NCBI RefSeq assembly: GCF_024753135.1
Contig: NZ_JANUGP010000050.1
Span: 1 to 32,771, forward strand
Source of the DNA: Streptomyces pyxinicus
GTDB lineage: Bacteria > Actinomycetota > Actinomycetes > Streptomycetales > Streptomycetaceae
DNA: 32,771 nucleotides
Direction of reading: 5' to 3'
The notes under the pieces were generated by a model. That model did no database searches, was not told the origin of the DNA, and saw nothing but the letters and a program-made list of their open reading frames with translations. Shown piece after piece: positions 20,601 through 25,638 of the stretch; the stretch's first letter is position 1; each line of letters starts with the position of its first letter. A program made the translations under genes and the position numbers.

Positions 20601-22445
20601 CACTTCGCACACCTCCGGGCCCAGCGCCTGATCACGAGGGCGTACACGGTCACGGCTCCCGGCGAGGACGCCGTGCTCTTCCACCGGCTGCCGGCCACCC
20701 GCTTGGGGGCCTTCCACCCCGTCTCCACGACCGACCCGCACGCGCCCGCGCTGATCCTGCCCACCCAGGAACTCGACGCGGTGCCCGCCGGTGCCCACCC
20801 GGAGATCCAGGTCTCCGAGGACCACACGCTGGCCGTCGACGCCGGCGGACTGAGCCAGCACGCCTACGCCACCGAGCGGGCCGTCGACGACGCCAACGCG
20901 AAGCTGGCCGCCGCCGGGAGCAAGGTGCGGCTGGCCGTCGATCCCGAGGTCTCGCTCACCCTGCGCCGGGAGGACGGGCTGCCCACACCACCGCTCCTGC
21001 GGGTCACCCCCGTCTTCCTGACCAGGTCGGGCCGGTCCGAGGAGGAGGCCTGCCGGGATTTCGCGCAGATGGTGTCCGGCCAGGTCCGGGCCTCGCACGT
21101 GGTCTTCCGGGTACCGCCGGGACGCGCCGTCACCGCCCAGGTCAGTGCCCTGGACACGGCGGAGGTCACCGGCACGCACCACCTCGCCCGGTCCCTCGGC
21201 CGGGTCGCCGACGGCCGGACCGACCCGGCGGCCACCGGACCGGCCTGGGCCGCCGCCCGGATCGCCCGCGACACCCGGGGTGTCGGCGGCCAGGGCGGCG
21301 CGCCGATGCCCGGCAGGGCGTACGGCAGCGCGCTCAGCTACGAGCGGGTGGACGACCCCCGTCGCGACGCGCTGGCCCACGCGGCGCGGCGGATCGGCGT
21401 CAACGAGGGTGCCTGGGCGGAAGTGGGGGAGGGATACCTCGTCCAGTCGATCAACGCGCGGACCCCGGGAGGCAAACCCACCCTGGAGGTCAACTATGCC
21501 AAGCCCGGCGCCGACAACGGCTCGCACTTCGGCTACCACTTCGCGTCCGTCGTCCTGGCCAGCGAGGACGGCCGGGCACAGCTCACCCTGGAGAACCACG
21601 CCCGGGTCACGAGGAACCGCGCGGAGATGAGGGAAGCGGTCGAGCGGAACCTGCGGCGCCCCGCCGCCGAGCTGCGCGAGGTGGCCACGACGCTGCACGC
21701 CCGCGTGCGGTACGCGGAGAGCGTGGGCGCGCCCGAGGCACACCAGGAGATGCTGAAGGCCCGGGCCCGGCTCGCCGATCTGCTGGTCGCGGCGCGGGAG
21801 GCCCGTGACCGGGGCGCGCCCGCGACGGAACGTGACCGCGCGGTCAGCCAGGCGGCGACGGTCATGCTGCGCACCGCCCCGATGATCGACGGCAAGGCCC
21901 AGTGGTACTTCCGTTCGTACAGCAGGCGTCCCGGGGAGTCGATGCACGAGTCCCACGCGGAACTGCTGTCCGACCACCCGTCGGCCGAGGCGAATCCGCT
22001 CACCCTGGTCGTCCTGCACGGCCATGCCGTGTCCGCGCCCGAACACCGGTTCATCCCGTTCGAGGCGTCCGGCGCGATGGCGGACACCGCCGGCTACAAG
22101 CTGGACCACCTGGCCGAGCACGTCGTCCGCACCGGCCTGTGGAACCTGGCCCACGGCCTGCCGCTCCCGGCCGTCCGGCTGACCGGCCACGGCGACGGCC
22201 GCGCCCCGCGTCTCGACCGGGACCGCACCGCCGCCATGGCCGCCACGATCCGTGACGAACTGCGCGCCCGCGTCGCCGCCCTCCTGAGCGAGCGCGGCTC
22301 GACGACCGACCCCGGCGCCTTCACCATCTCCGTCGCCTCCGGCCTCCGCCGCGACGACGGCCCCGACCGCGGACCGGAGGTGACCTTCGAGGTGGACCAC
22401 TGGCGCGACTCCGGGGACGACGATGACGGCGCCACGTCCTCCTGA
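8661..22445 (+). CDS. Giant multi-domain T7SS polymorphic toxin (4594 aa; WXG100_2, metallopeptidase-like x2, nucleotidyl cyclase-like, papain-like)
   Basis: ATG with AGAGGAA at 8643-8649; one unbroken 13.8-kb frame. Approximate residues, left to right: 1-110 WXG100_2/CpnT-like helical domain (P-P-E-L-A-W-V-A, W-P-K-G-D-E-D); 110-270 hydrophobic helices and a Gly-rich zipper; 300-583 Thr/Gly/Pro linker; 584-760 zinc peptidase-like with H700-E-x-x-H704-x-x-G-L-x-D710; 838-1160 Rossmann/GT-B-like; 1210-1330 helical; 1386-1615 class II nucleotidyl cyclase-like (K1431, K1438, D1527, D1529, H1562); 1620-1790 Pro/Glu linker; 1790-3340 about six beta-rich modules; 3445-3530 OmpA-like; 3560-3790 second peptidase-like module (H3702-E-x-x-H3706); 3830-4010 caspase-like without Cys; 4100-4440 papain-like (C4131, H4293, N4312); 4504-4580 OmpA-like. 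C4131 is the only Cys I found. Such giants in actinomycetes are often labelled 'lonely Cys' proteins. Domain calls are by motif; activities are inferred. Confidence 0.9.
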   Translation: MSVEMPPELAWVARLAVGQAWPKGDEDNLHALGQAWQEAAQELKGISGQIGASGNGVLESVGGQVADEFRSFVTQLESSLPEMAESAGQLGKLGKHTAVQVEYSKYMILGQLILLAAQIAEWAFFAPEVIPAAVTAARVAVKMILRRLLISVATGVALNVGLDVAVQTIQILKGDRTEWSTDNTVSAVVSGAIGGAMGGLFFGAGGVIAPRFAHSLFGKGVLGAATGLGTAGIMYGIYHSGADEFGSSISAGALGALGGGGKRRFGGTGDTVKVDPVHVNLPDALKIDLPGLLSAEKAELSDTVTFPGAAKDTATTGTNGVSGTGHPHSAGHESRSGTASGVGRHTSEVSDGAVREGGSGAGRETADGTSTSTSGTGAARHDEGLPGFATTLTPAQGGTTSTATGPAATRTGTAVTAPTRSTAGGGMGPGTTAANVSRPATTAGGSAGTAPGTGRPSTVSAGAERGVDTGARAGTAAPKASVRTETGPSAAKTTESTAGSPKTGTSTGAAPRGTSTATATATATGPESIGTESTTAPGRDAPPPDATASTSAQAGPDTAPPTRTASPDPGPTPPPTGPDPAPRMQLDRTPRFVVRSAFEARRFTYRGEQVTDLTVRVAFRDGGRGHGNDTDAVWNRMSDGVRQFLNDPGYRLPGGDRLHVTVLRARPGEEPHLTVDLVGRDRAMDQRSWWPDAEPVDFAHEIGHQIGLRDEYRDETTPHRPAVEGSLQGNYRAAAPEGLRQAGLRDRHLRLIGTLVGDLGEGTGTGRAEGPMPDGPLPHDEEWARAWQGAERHDRRHTWVDPVSDPLGRSRGLRPVADGGRTATAVAPRTYRSQQEKVHQPDNSLIMQPGYASGDQFGILATLLSEREAHVLIARGPGPGSPGHDPVLDKSEAIRAFYRESGIHPNRIWMLDVPSLEKHHVWPLLNQEAHRIAVEHWRIDKDFEEMHEIKELWGVTSGTDYVAENFSESMRSSIRDAWQLDDLHDTEITEWLAGRGVRIPEDKTKSVLVLWSRFTGKAMQWSDLRGRMEHDTSFEGTRQLLRNLAGDYKAVIITGDPHPDPAKAGKWDELVREMRAELGNENIHQLTGFWRGDTGGLAPWGGDTRTGQFRLYDHLHRQHGVQHVGFRSGNLEAVALIGHPVRYLEEGDATGARRMEAWHESFGGRTRKGGLPPGYERTVVTDPPTASGRYSKPFQDKPELVGTYQPPDPTSPYRKPVQAYAKERGFAYTDLERIRADLDLTGHRQGQPEFDADRLRAVRRKYRQVADAIRLHPERNRLAGADVDAYLAYFDQFLNQDPVNYPGGPVAMYAHFVDVYLPHLQNVWHTRRTIEYNAWAEYAQWQAAQQPQGGDEVMPRAPLADGAGSQSDDGTAQPQPPSTGVTEAEASSRYGMPSANYRKFQQVAAGHNLRIDVRPTNPTAVRWLEEGKLPKPKDIKAKSINDLDVLLGAKAEHRGLIGYFRPVLPDRGNLDESAWSRLGSRYDQRTEEFETLAPVMARLRAEDRFKVEDGLVFGRDGQGEWREITGDHDVFDISTPGGTRLKGDRYTEVVQHMMANDMAVMHGAHMDWEPSTPFSKGIFSKIVESHQEGGEPLLRFRPDINDVELVHALPEFRFTGPKPEASRTDPEPTVAEPEQKLAEPEQSPAEPEPRPVEPEPEPRPVEPEPEPRPVEPEPEPRAVEPEPTTDPVAPPRADSPVLPPHEAETSSPVPPGEPELPVPEPAAAPADILKDAVAEPAPLAAEPEAAPEPPRPPGDDAHPTDDPAPHDPVDHAAPAREPSPEPPVGPPAQLRGRHQQSLAGIRITGAPGPDALRERVLQTLPPAHRADRQVVQRLDAEFDPAAFRARHDQMVNGGWRFRLLVGGAPHDVVLTARPDAWHLASERTPDEEKDGTGFERSAEARQEAEPKKTSLTTSDAGLDLSPTVIRPVAGHDDRLTVVTPSVKAGGATHATDTSVQSASETGTKSTLTGPTDPYVSRFHYETDVIGPDGEPLSRPDGEPITAEVTAEITRPETDAADGTDGPAARWQGWESDRPTRAEGRPLDVTGLSALHEDVFRRLPRERRPDGTAHHDILAFLSPQTVIDGFEHAAGWGLTSKRLDLSDGGHAWLRLTLEPGTSDHQGTVSDKDTFTSKKTGEHAVDRTDTSAWGLGLNAGGARRVWQSGTTGESTWLTVTGGYSYAHSQAHLEKGKQTFALEHSLEHTGPADLVTTAVRFRVEVLRERLSPGADGLHAVRPVPDPGPAPDEAPRDVENPPADRPGEVVRVRPRPATGAAPGTRPVPGNLRAPLTARRTAFVDVPGSSELEQHISDRLRELAPGILPPPEGSAGRVTPQAMENQRLLRERLSRSGLRADGGRLLDGTFRITLDASHLPGLPGRTYEVVIGADTGAGRHDGAVATTAKDTVARGHAADKGVTRGGKHTLAVDGNVRRALNPSDSVRAFGLGGVQGSYAPSRGTVASSETQARRVFQHKGPADAFSYPVTYRVLVGPHRAGDPPATLADGRHAPGRGAHQVTPVVPADGGRLRVEVRRPEVSASAPRYLRPARLPQLHAVTHVADEAGFRKQARAALEQAYTSREPDGQPRVPELGEALDALAGHAQLPGLVSASHSGWTNTLDRHVGEGRAPDTVGLSVRTRLLDLTYQETLSGDGTLDLELKASGGTTVTDQSSLSGKGGLGPDFGRFPETPAGQLTTGYQLRGGGRVKGGGQRDGTDTFRQQTGTTRKVSHTGTWHVYRARAEVSVAGRITDASGKPHVGRRVRHDHDLFVLLSDEDVTRLNTGAPAPSATPPELRATLLDQGVSGGVLVDLPDTDAVLREIDRQLRGTDDETVPVAALPFADTYSPDSLAARYDELVGAGILDRHVEVTRAGRVVTEVLVRAVTDGWRDDGSRSDRPLTRDVSTAHTVKGKAAGKWSLGVEGSLRASVRPPVNHLNSASLAPAASVEGGRGSSAESGATTTVGHKTSGFGDTNARFTTRMRFEVTVTRRTETGRFVRLAKDPEPVGPYEATAWVPTSLAESATAPPYPRVPDDTARRAPSALHPFGIEVARTAGRGNAAHAAWQRTLRGAHDLIGFDNTKALHDTAVQIQATPRPWGDGLLGQTGAYYSWALSQGTGLARWAARSALPEHLTGTVNRFIETFAADPRLGREHDLSKEQRLTPEQQFAIRQTFSGQSLAALVHRLGDPDSVYRVPGTSVALSMEAIGPAEELGRRDAADDELSVAVKDESGTTATNAYNWSVSPVDFAVLTEDPVVTVPLVTGRVARDQSHDSGRPVSRTPGTPGRPTPDPALPHGRTATEPGKAKVTGPAVLMRQPVRITVRGHDDAGPYGDRHTLTGHVFHWSTPAEPTAPSVHETARGPVRAPAAAPGSHQHASGSSPDEVAPRAPRSGPLSAAERPETRPAAEVTFADEDATTPGPGQSAPVDALAAEVARDAVRRSAAGLGLPEVLVTGYGTASVAGRPHFGRAVQVGAARAEAVREDFARRLDAHLRELGSALTSDAFTLTAESRGHDLPHGTDPAQDTPEARRRALITVSPHPDTPVTAGHAPVRPHQWRTRREQAVWAVLRTERYDPALDPATGRPGPGLLSGRDVVVRAAVARIQADDGRWVRNLSLHLPVRLGAGFGPGDLGAYREHLQSLLDTHVNDGRALPGSGDQLHIDVELEPRPDHPEAVEISRSDQPADAWDQFTFPLGTHEGVRDDARALHELLHYAGLPDRYHDATTLFRRLERQTDRAGVMATVDSIDVPDAYLRAIAEVTESGPVLRDLPYTGDGTPAAVAPGLTGTAARELLLSGEPDPVAPARSPAAAPFADRTPTEVAELVRQARHEYTALDHGRNWRGAGRPRFDPTAYRVRGENGETRSHDVPWDDDAYVVLARAKGHHITLETPAGDIRLSSAEDFAALLADDPLRPPGADIVLALRGFPEGPEGLPEAVFRATGSRVWTPSGGTVELKKAWVDHATVERLELSGPDPRWAPTTSEEGPDHFAHLRAQRLITRAYTVTAPGEDAVLFHRLPATRLGAFHPVSTTDPHAPALILPTQELDAVPAGAHPEIQVSEDHTLAVDAGGLSQHAYATERAVDDANAKLAAAGSKVRLAVDPEVSLTLRREDGLPTPPLLRVTPVFLTRSGRSEEEACRDFAQMVSGQVRASHVVFRVPPGRAVTAQVSALDTAEVTGTHHLARSLGRVADGRTDPAATGPAWAAARIARDTRGVGGQGGAPMPGRAYGSALSYERVDDPRRDALAHAARRIGVNEGAWAEVGEGYLVQSINARTPGGKPTLEVNYAKPGADNGSHFGYHFASVVLASEDGRAQLTLENHARVTRNRAEMREAVERNLRRPAAELREVATTLHARVRYAESVGAPEAHQEMLKARARLADLLVAAREARDRGAPATERDRAVSQAATVMLRTAPMIDGKAQWYFRSYSRRPGESMHESHAELLSDHPSAEANPLTLVVLHGHAVSAPEHRFIPFEASGAMADTAGYKLDHLAEHVVRTGLWNLAHGLPLPAVRLTGHGDGRAPRLDRDRTAAMAATIRDELRARVAALLSERGSTTDPGAFTISVASGLRRDDGPDRGPEVTFEVDHWRDSGDDDDGATSS
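13605..13712 (+). repeat. Four tandem 27-bp units encoding Pro/Glu linker of the giant toxin
   Basis: Units start at 13605, 13632, 13659 and 13686, each encoding P-R-P-V-E-P-E-P-E (last copy P-R-A-V). They form the core of a longer Pro/Glu/Ala linker (about residues 1620-1790) directly after the cyclase-like domain, probably an extended rigid spacer. Degenerate E-P-E-Q units precede them. Confidence 0.85.
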
Positions 22446-22451
22446 CGGGGG

Positions 22452-22898
22452 CTACTCCGCCCGCGGTTGCCGGAGGCGGTCCCCGATCTCGCCCTCGGCC
22501 GCCGAGAGTTCGGTGATGATCTCGGTGCCGAGCGCGTAGGCGGGGACGCCCGCCGTGATGAGTGCGGTCTCGGCGACCCCGATCAGCTCGGCGATCTTGG
22601 CGCCCGCGTACAGCGCCCCCTGGGCGTGGATGCGCGCGGGGTGGGCCCAGCCGAGTGCCAGAAGCTGGCCGAAGTGGACGAGCTGCTGCACCCGCGCCTC
22701 CAGCGGGTTGTCGGTCAGGACGATGTGCCGCAGGGCCGCGATCGCCTCTTCGGTGGGCAGCCGCCCGAAGTCCTCGGCCAGCCGCAGCCGGGCCTCCACA
22801 CCGCCCGGTACGGCGCCGAGGGTCGCCCGGTAGCGCTCCCGCACGGCCTCGGCCCCTCCGGCCGCCGCCCGGCCGGTCCGCGTCGTGGCGTCCGTCAT
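22452..22898 (-). CDS. Carboxymuconolactone decarboxylase-like (AhpD-fold) protein lacking cysteines
   Basis: 148 residues; ATG overlaps the stop of the upstream aldolase-like gene (ATGA), so the two are coupled. Helical, with the core A-H-P-A-R-I-H-A-Q-G-A, then A-K-I-A-E-L-I-G-V and an A-G-V-P-A-Y-A-L-G segment, matching the CMD/AhpD pattern (H-x-x-x-A-x-x-x-G, E-L-x-E-V). The peroxidase-type members have a C-x-x-C pair just before that His; here there is no Cys in the protein, so a thiol peroxidase role is excluded and a decarboxylase/lyase-type or structural role is more likely. It ends 7 nt from the stop of the giant toxin gene on the other strand. Substrate unknown. Confidence 0.7.
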   Translation of the reverse strand: MTDATTRTGRAAAGGAEAVRERYRATLGAVPGGVEARLRLAEDFGRLPTEEAIAALRHIVLTDNPLEARVQQLVHFGQLLALGWAHPARIHAQGALYAGAKIAELIGVAETALITAGVPAYALGTEIITELSAAEGEIGDRLRQPRAE

Positions 22899-23578
22899 GA
22901 CGCCACCCGTGCGATCGACGCCGCCCGGGCGATCGCGGTCCGCACGGCTTCCACGGCGCCTTCGGGGAAGTCCACGGCCCCGCCGATCGCCGCGGCGGCG
23001 AGTTCCGCCTCGGCGCTCTCCTCGATGGCCACCAGGAGGTGTGCGGTGGCCGCCGGGTCCGGGCCGAACACGAGCAGGCCGTGGTTGGCGAGCAGCACCG
23101 CGGCCGTCGTGGGACGGCTCTCCAGCACCTCGGCCATGCCGCGGACCGACACGTCCGATCCGCGCGGCCCCCAGGGGACCACCGGGACGTCCTCGGCCTG
23201 TCCGAACCGCAGCATCGGCTCGGTGCGGCACGGCAGCGGCCGGTGGGCCACGGCGAAGGCCGTGGCGGCGGGCGAGTGCGTGTGGATGACCGCCCCCACC
23301 TGCGGGCGAGCGCGGTAGACGGTGCTGTGCATGGCGATGATCTCGGCACTGACCGACCGCAGCCGCCCGGCGACGACCTGCCCGTCCAGGCTGACGGTCG
23401 CCAGTTGCTCGGGCCGCAGCCCGCGGACGAATCCCGGGGTGAGCAGGAAGCTGTCGTCGTCGAGTCGGGCACTGAGGTTGGCGTGCCCGGAGTGGGACAT
23501 CACCCCCGCGGCGAAGAGCCCCTCGGCGGCCTCGACCACCTGGTCGGCCCGCTGCTTACCCGTCCGTGCGTCGGTCAC
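22895..23578 (-). CDS. Class II aldolase/adducin family protein
   Basis: 227 residues, usual for the family (about 210-230). GTG start with an excellent AGGAGGAG (23581-23588, minus strand). Residues A-G-V-M-S-H-S-G-H-A-N-L-S-A-R match the phosphate/carbonyl-binding N-terminal pattern. Zinc ligands are H99-T-H101 and H166 in L-A-N-H-G-L-L-V, with E79 as the probable catalytic acid/base. Family members cleave or epimerise sugar phosphates (L-fuculose-1-P aldolase, L-ribulose-5-P epimerase) or decarboxylate/dehydrate related acids. The substrate cannot be read from sequence. Gene order with a CMD-like partner and a divergent MerR regulator suggests a small inducible catabolic unit. Confidence 0.85.
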   Translation of the reverse strand: MTDARTGKQRADQVVEAAEGLFAAGVMSHSGHANLSARLDDDSFLLTPGFVRGLRPEQLATVSLDGQVVAGRLRSVSAEIIAMHSTVYRARPQVGAVIHTHSPAATAFAVAHRPLPCRTEPMLRFGQAEDVPVVPWGPRGSDVSVRGMAEVLESRPTTAAVLLANHGLLVFGPDPAATAHLLVAIEESAEAELAAAAIGGAVDFPEGAVEAVRTAIARAASIARVAS

Positions 23579-23640
23579 GTCTCCTCCTGAAACCGGTCGG
23601 CACCGGCGGCTCGTCCGCCGCTGCCCTCGTGCCGACCACT

Positions 23641-23665
23641 GTTCAACTTGAACTAAGGTTCAAGT
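23641..23665. promoter_or_regulatory. Probable MerR operator between divergent genes
   Basis: The 20-bp inverted repeat ACTTGAAC-TAAG-GTTCAAGT (23646-23665) overlaps a second palindrome GTTCAA-C-TTGAAC (23641-23653), giving three GTTCAA/TTGAAC half-sites. It lies in the 121-bp region between the aldolase-like gene (minus) and the MerR gene (plus), the expected place for a MerR-type site in a long-spacer promoter. Binding is inferred. Confidence 0.65.
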
Positions 23666-23699
23666 CAAACGCCCGGGGCGGAGTGGGGAGAGTGCGAAG

Positions 23700-24080
23700 G
23701 TGCCGGACGCGGTCATGACGATCGGACAACTCGCCGAGGCCACCGGGGTACCCGCGTCGGCCATCCGCTTCTGGGAGCGCCACGGCCTGCTGCCCGTACC
23801 CGAGCGCCGGAGCGGGCAGCGGCGCTACGCCCCGGAGGCCGCCGAGCGGATCGTGGTGCTGCGCACGTACCAGCAGGCCGGGCTGACGCTGGAGGAGATC
23901 AGGGAGTTCCAGCGCGACCAGCCGCACCGGCAGGCGATGATCCGCGCCAAGATCACCGAGATCGAGCAGCGCACGGTCGATCTCCGGCACGCCACTCAGC
24001 TCCTGGAACACGCCTTGCAGTGCGGCGAGGAGGACATCGTCACCTGCCCCAGGTTCCGCGACACGATGGCGCGGTGGTGA
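23700..24080 (+). CDS. MerR family transcriptional regulator
   Basis: 126 residues from GTG at 23700 (GGGGAGAG upstream); an alternative ATG at 23715 would begin M-T-I-G-Q-L-A directly at the DNA-binding domain. Winged HTH: I-G-Q-L-A-E-A-T-G-V, A-I-R-F-W-E-R-H-G-L-L, R-R-Y, then Q-x-A-G-x-T-L-E-E-I. A dimerisation coiled coil follows (~residues 75-110). The tail has C-x-x-x-x-x-x-x-C (Cys in L-Q-C-G and T-C-P). Two Cys near the end of the coil recall metal- or redox-sensing members, but the effector cannot be told. It probably controls itself and the divergent aldolase-like operon via the inverted repeat at 23646-23665. Confidence 0.9.
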   Translation: MPDAVMTIGQLAEATGVPASAIRFWERHGLLPVPERRSGQRRYAPEAAERIVVLRTYQQAGLTLEEIREFQRDQPHRQAMIRAKITEIEQRTVDLRHATQLLEHALQCGEEDIVTCPRFRDTMARW

Positions 24081-24140
24081 ACGCGGTCCCCCTGGCCGAA
24101 ACCAGTCACCCCTCCGGGCTATTCTGGCCGGCGTACCTGG

Positions 24141-24215
24141 ACACGGGGTGCCCCCGCGCGGGGGCTGAGATCACACCCGTTGAACCTGAACCAGTTAGGA
24201 CTGGCGGAGGGATGT
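24141..24215 (+). ncRNA. TPP riboswitch (THI element)
   Basis: The conserved landmarks appear in order: GGGGTGC, a GC-rich variable stem, CTGAGA at 24165-24170, then ACCTGA(A)CC, AGTTAGGA and CTGGCGGAGGGA. These are the pyrimidine- and pyrophosphate-sensing parts of the thiamine pyrophosphate aptamer. The 3' strand includes the Shine-Dalgarno GGAGGGA (24206-24212) 6 nt before the permease ATG, so ligand binding would hide the ribosome site: translational repression by TPP, common in actinomycetes. Confidence 0.93.
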
Positions 24216-24218
24216 CGT

Positions 24219-25607
24219 ATGTCGTTGCCGTACGCCCATGAAGAGACGGCCGTCGCCGAGGCGCGGGGTGTCTTCGACGGCCGGATGCCGACGGCACCCG
24301 GTGATCTGCGGGTGGAGGCGCGCGGGATCGCGCCGGTTCCCGAGGACGCCCGCTACGGCAGCCCCCGGCGGCTGTTCACCGTGTGGTTCGCCCCCAACCT
24401 GACGATGACCGGCGTGTTCACCGGCACGGTCGGGGCGGCCCTCGGGCTGGACTTCGGTACCGCGTTGCTCGCCGTGGTGCTCGGCACCCTGCTCGGTGCG
24501 GTGCCGACGGCCTATCTGGGGACCTGGGGCAGCCAGACCGGGGCGGGTCAGCTGCCGCTCGCGAGGCTGGCGTTCGGACGGGGTGTCGTACTGCCGGGGG
24601 CCCTGCAATGGCTGTCGTCCATCGCCTGGGACGCGCTGATCGGGCTGTTCGGCGGGGACGCGCTGGCCCAGCTGTTCGGCTGGCCGTTCTGGCTGGGTGT
24701 GCTGGTGATGCTGGCCGCGCAGGGGGCGCTGGGTGTGATCGGGTACGAGGCGATCCACCGCCTCCAGACGGTGATGACCTTCGCACTCGCCGCCGCCCTC
24801 GCCGCGCTGGCGCTGAAGCTCGCGCACGGCACCCAGCCCGCGACGACCGCGACCGTGCACGGCGCCGACCGGGCGGGCGCCTTCGTGCTGACCTGCACCA
24901 TCGCCCTGAGCCTCGCCCTCTCCTGGTCGCCGTACGCCAGTGACTTCAGCCGCTACCTGCCGCGCACGGCGTCCCGTCCGCGCATGTTCTGGTGCACCCT
25001 GCTCGGTGTCGCGGTGTCCTTCGTCGCGGTGCAGGCGCTCGGTCTGTGGGGCGCGGCGCAGTTCACCGACCAGACCGCCCGCGGTGTGGACCGGCTGCTC
25101 GGCGGCGGGGCGCTCGGCGCGTTCGGGCTCCTCGCGGTCGCACTCGCGGCGCTGTGCAGCAACGCCATGAACGACTACAGCGGATCGCTGGCGTTGCAGA
25201 CCGTCGGCGTACGGCTGCCACGGCCGGTGGCCGCCGCGCTCGCCGCGGTACTGGGTTTCCCGCTCGTGCTGTGGATGCACGCCGCCGACACCACCGCCCG
25301 CTTCCAGAACGTGCTGCTGTTCGTCGGCTACTGGATCCCCGCCTTCGTCGCGGTCGTGATCGTCGACTGGGTGGCCCGCGGGCGGGCGCGCGGCGGCCGC
25401 CCGGTCGACCTGGCGGCGGAGCAGGCACAGCCGTGGTGGCCGGCCCTGACGGCGTTCGTGGCCGGCTTCGGCGTCGCGGTGCCCTTCATGAGCACCAGCC
25501 TGTACGTCGGCCCGGTCGCCCGGGCCCTGCACGGCGCCGATCTCGCGTACCCCGTGGCCTTCGTCGCGGCGCTGCTGGTCTACGCACCGTTGCGCACCAG
25601 GCGCTGA
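24219..25607 (+). CDS. cytX: NCS1 family permease, probable hydroxymethylpyrimidine transporter (CytX type)
   Basis: 462 residues, about 12 hydrophobic segments, cytosine/purine/allantoin (NCS1) pattern: F-A-P-N-L-T-M-T-G-V-F-T-G near TM1, G-T-W-G-S-Q-T-G-A-G after TM2, W-S-P-Y-A-S-D-F-S-R-Y-L in the middle, N-D-Y-S-G-S-L-A-L-Q-T later. ATG 24219 chosen because the SD ends 6 nt upstream and earlier in-frame codons lie inside the riboswitch. TPP-riboswitch control marks it as a thiamine-related importer; CytX is the NCS1 member known in that setting and is thought to bring in HMP. Substrate is inference from regulation. It sits alone, not with thi biosynthesis genes. Confidence 0.85.
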   Translation: MSLPYAHEETAVAEARGVFDGRMPTAPGDLRVEARGIAPVPEDARYGSPRRLFTVWFAPNLTMTGVFTGTVGAALGLDFGTALLAVVLGTLLGAVPTAYLGTWGSQTGAGQLPLARLAFGRGVVLPGALQWLSSIAWDALIGLFGGDALAQLFGWPFWLGVLVMLAAQGALGVIGYEAIHRLQTVMTFALAAALAALALKLAHGTQPATTATVHGADRAGAFVLTCTIALSLALSWSPYASDFSRYLPRTASRPRMFWCTLLGVAVSFVAVQALGLWGAAQFTDQTARGVDRLLGGGALGAFGLLAVALAALCSNAMNDYSGSLALQTVGVRLPRPVAAALAAVLGFPLVLWMHAADTTARFQNVLLFVGYWIPAFVAVVIVDWVARGRARGGRPVDLAAEQAQPWWPALTAFVAGFGVAVPFMSTSLYVGPVARALHGADLAYPVAFVAALLVYAPLRTRR

Positions 25608-25638
25608 GCGTGTCCTTTCGGGGTGACGGTGAACCGGG

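Noticed and set aside
17067..22400. 1777-codon minus-strand frame opposite the giant toxin gene
   Set aside because: Same shadow composition, no ribosome site or domain. The opposing strand has OmpA-like and peptidase motifs in frame.
1..22445. Complete ESX secretion locus
   Set aside because: No EccB, EccC, EccD, EccE or mycosin motifs are present. Only the accessory ATPase, WXG proteins and substrate are seen.
24180..24218. Extended N-terminus of the permease inside the riboswitch
   Set aside because: Those codons form the conserved aptamer strand. The proper SD is just before ATG 24219.
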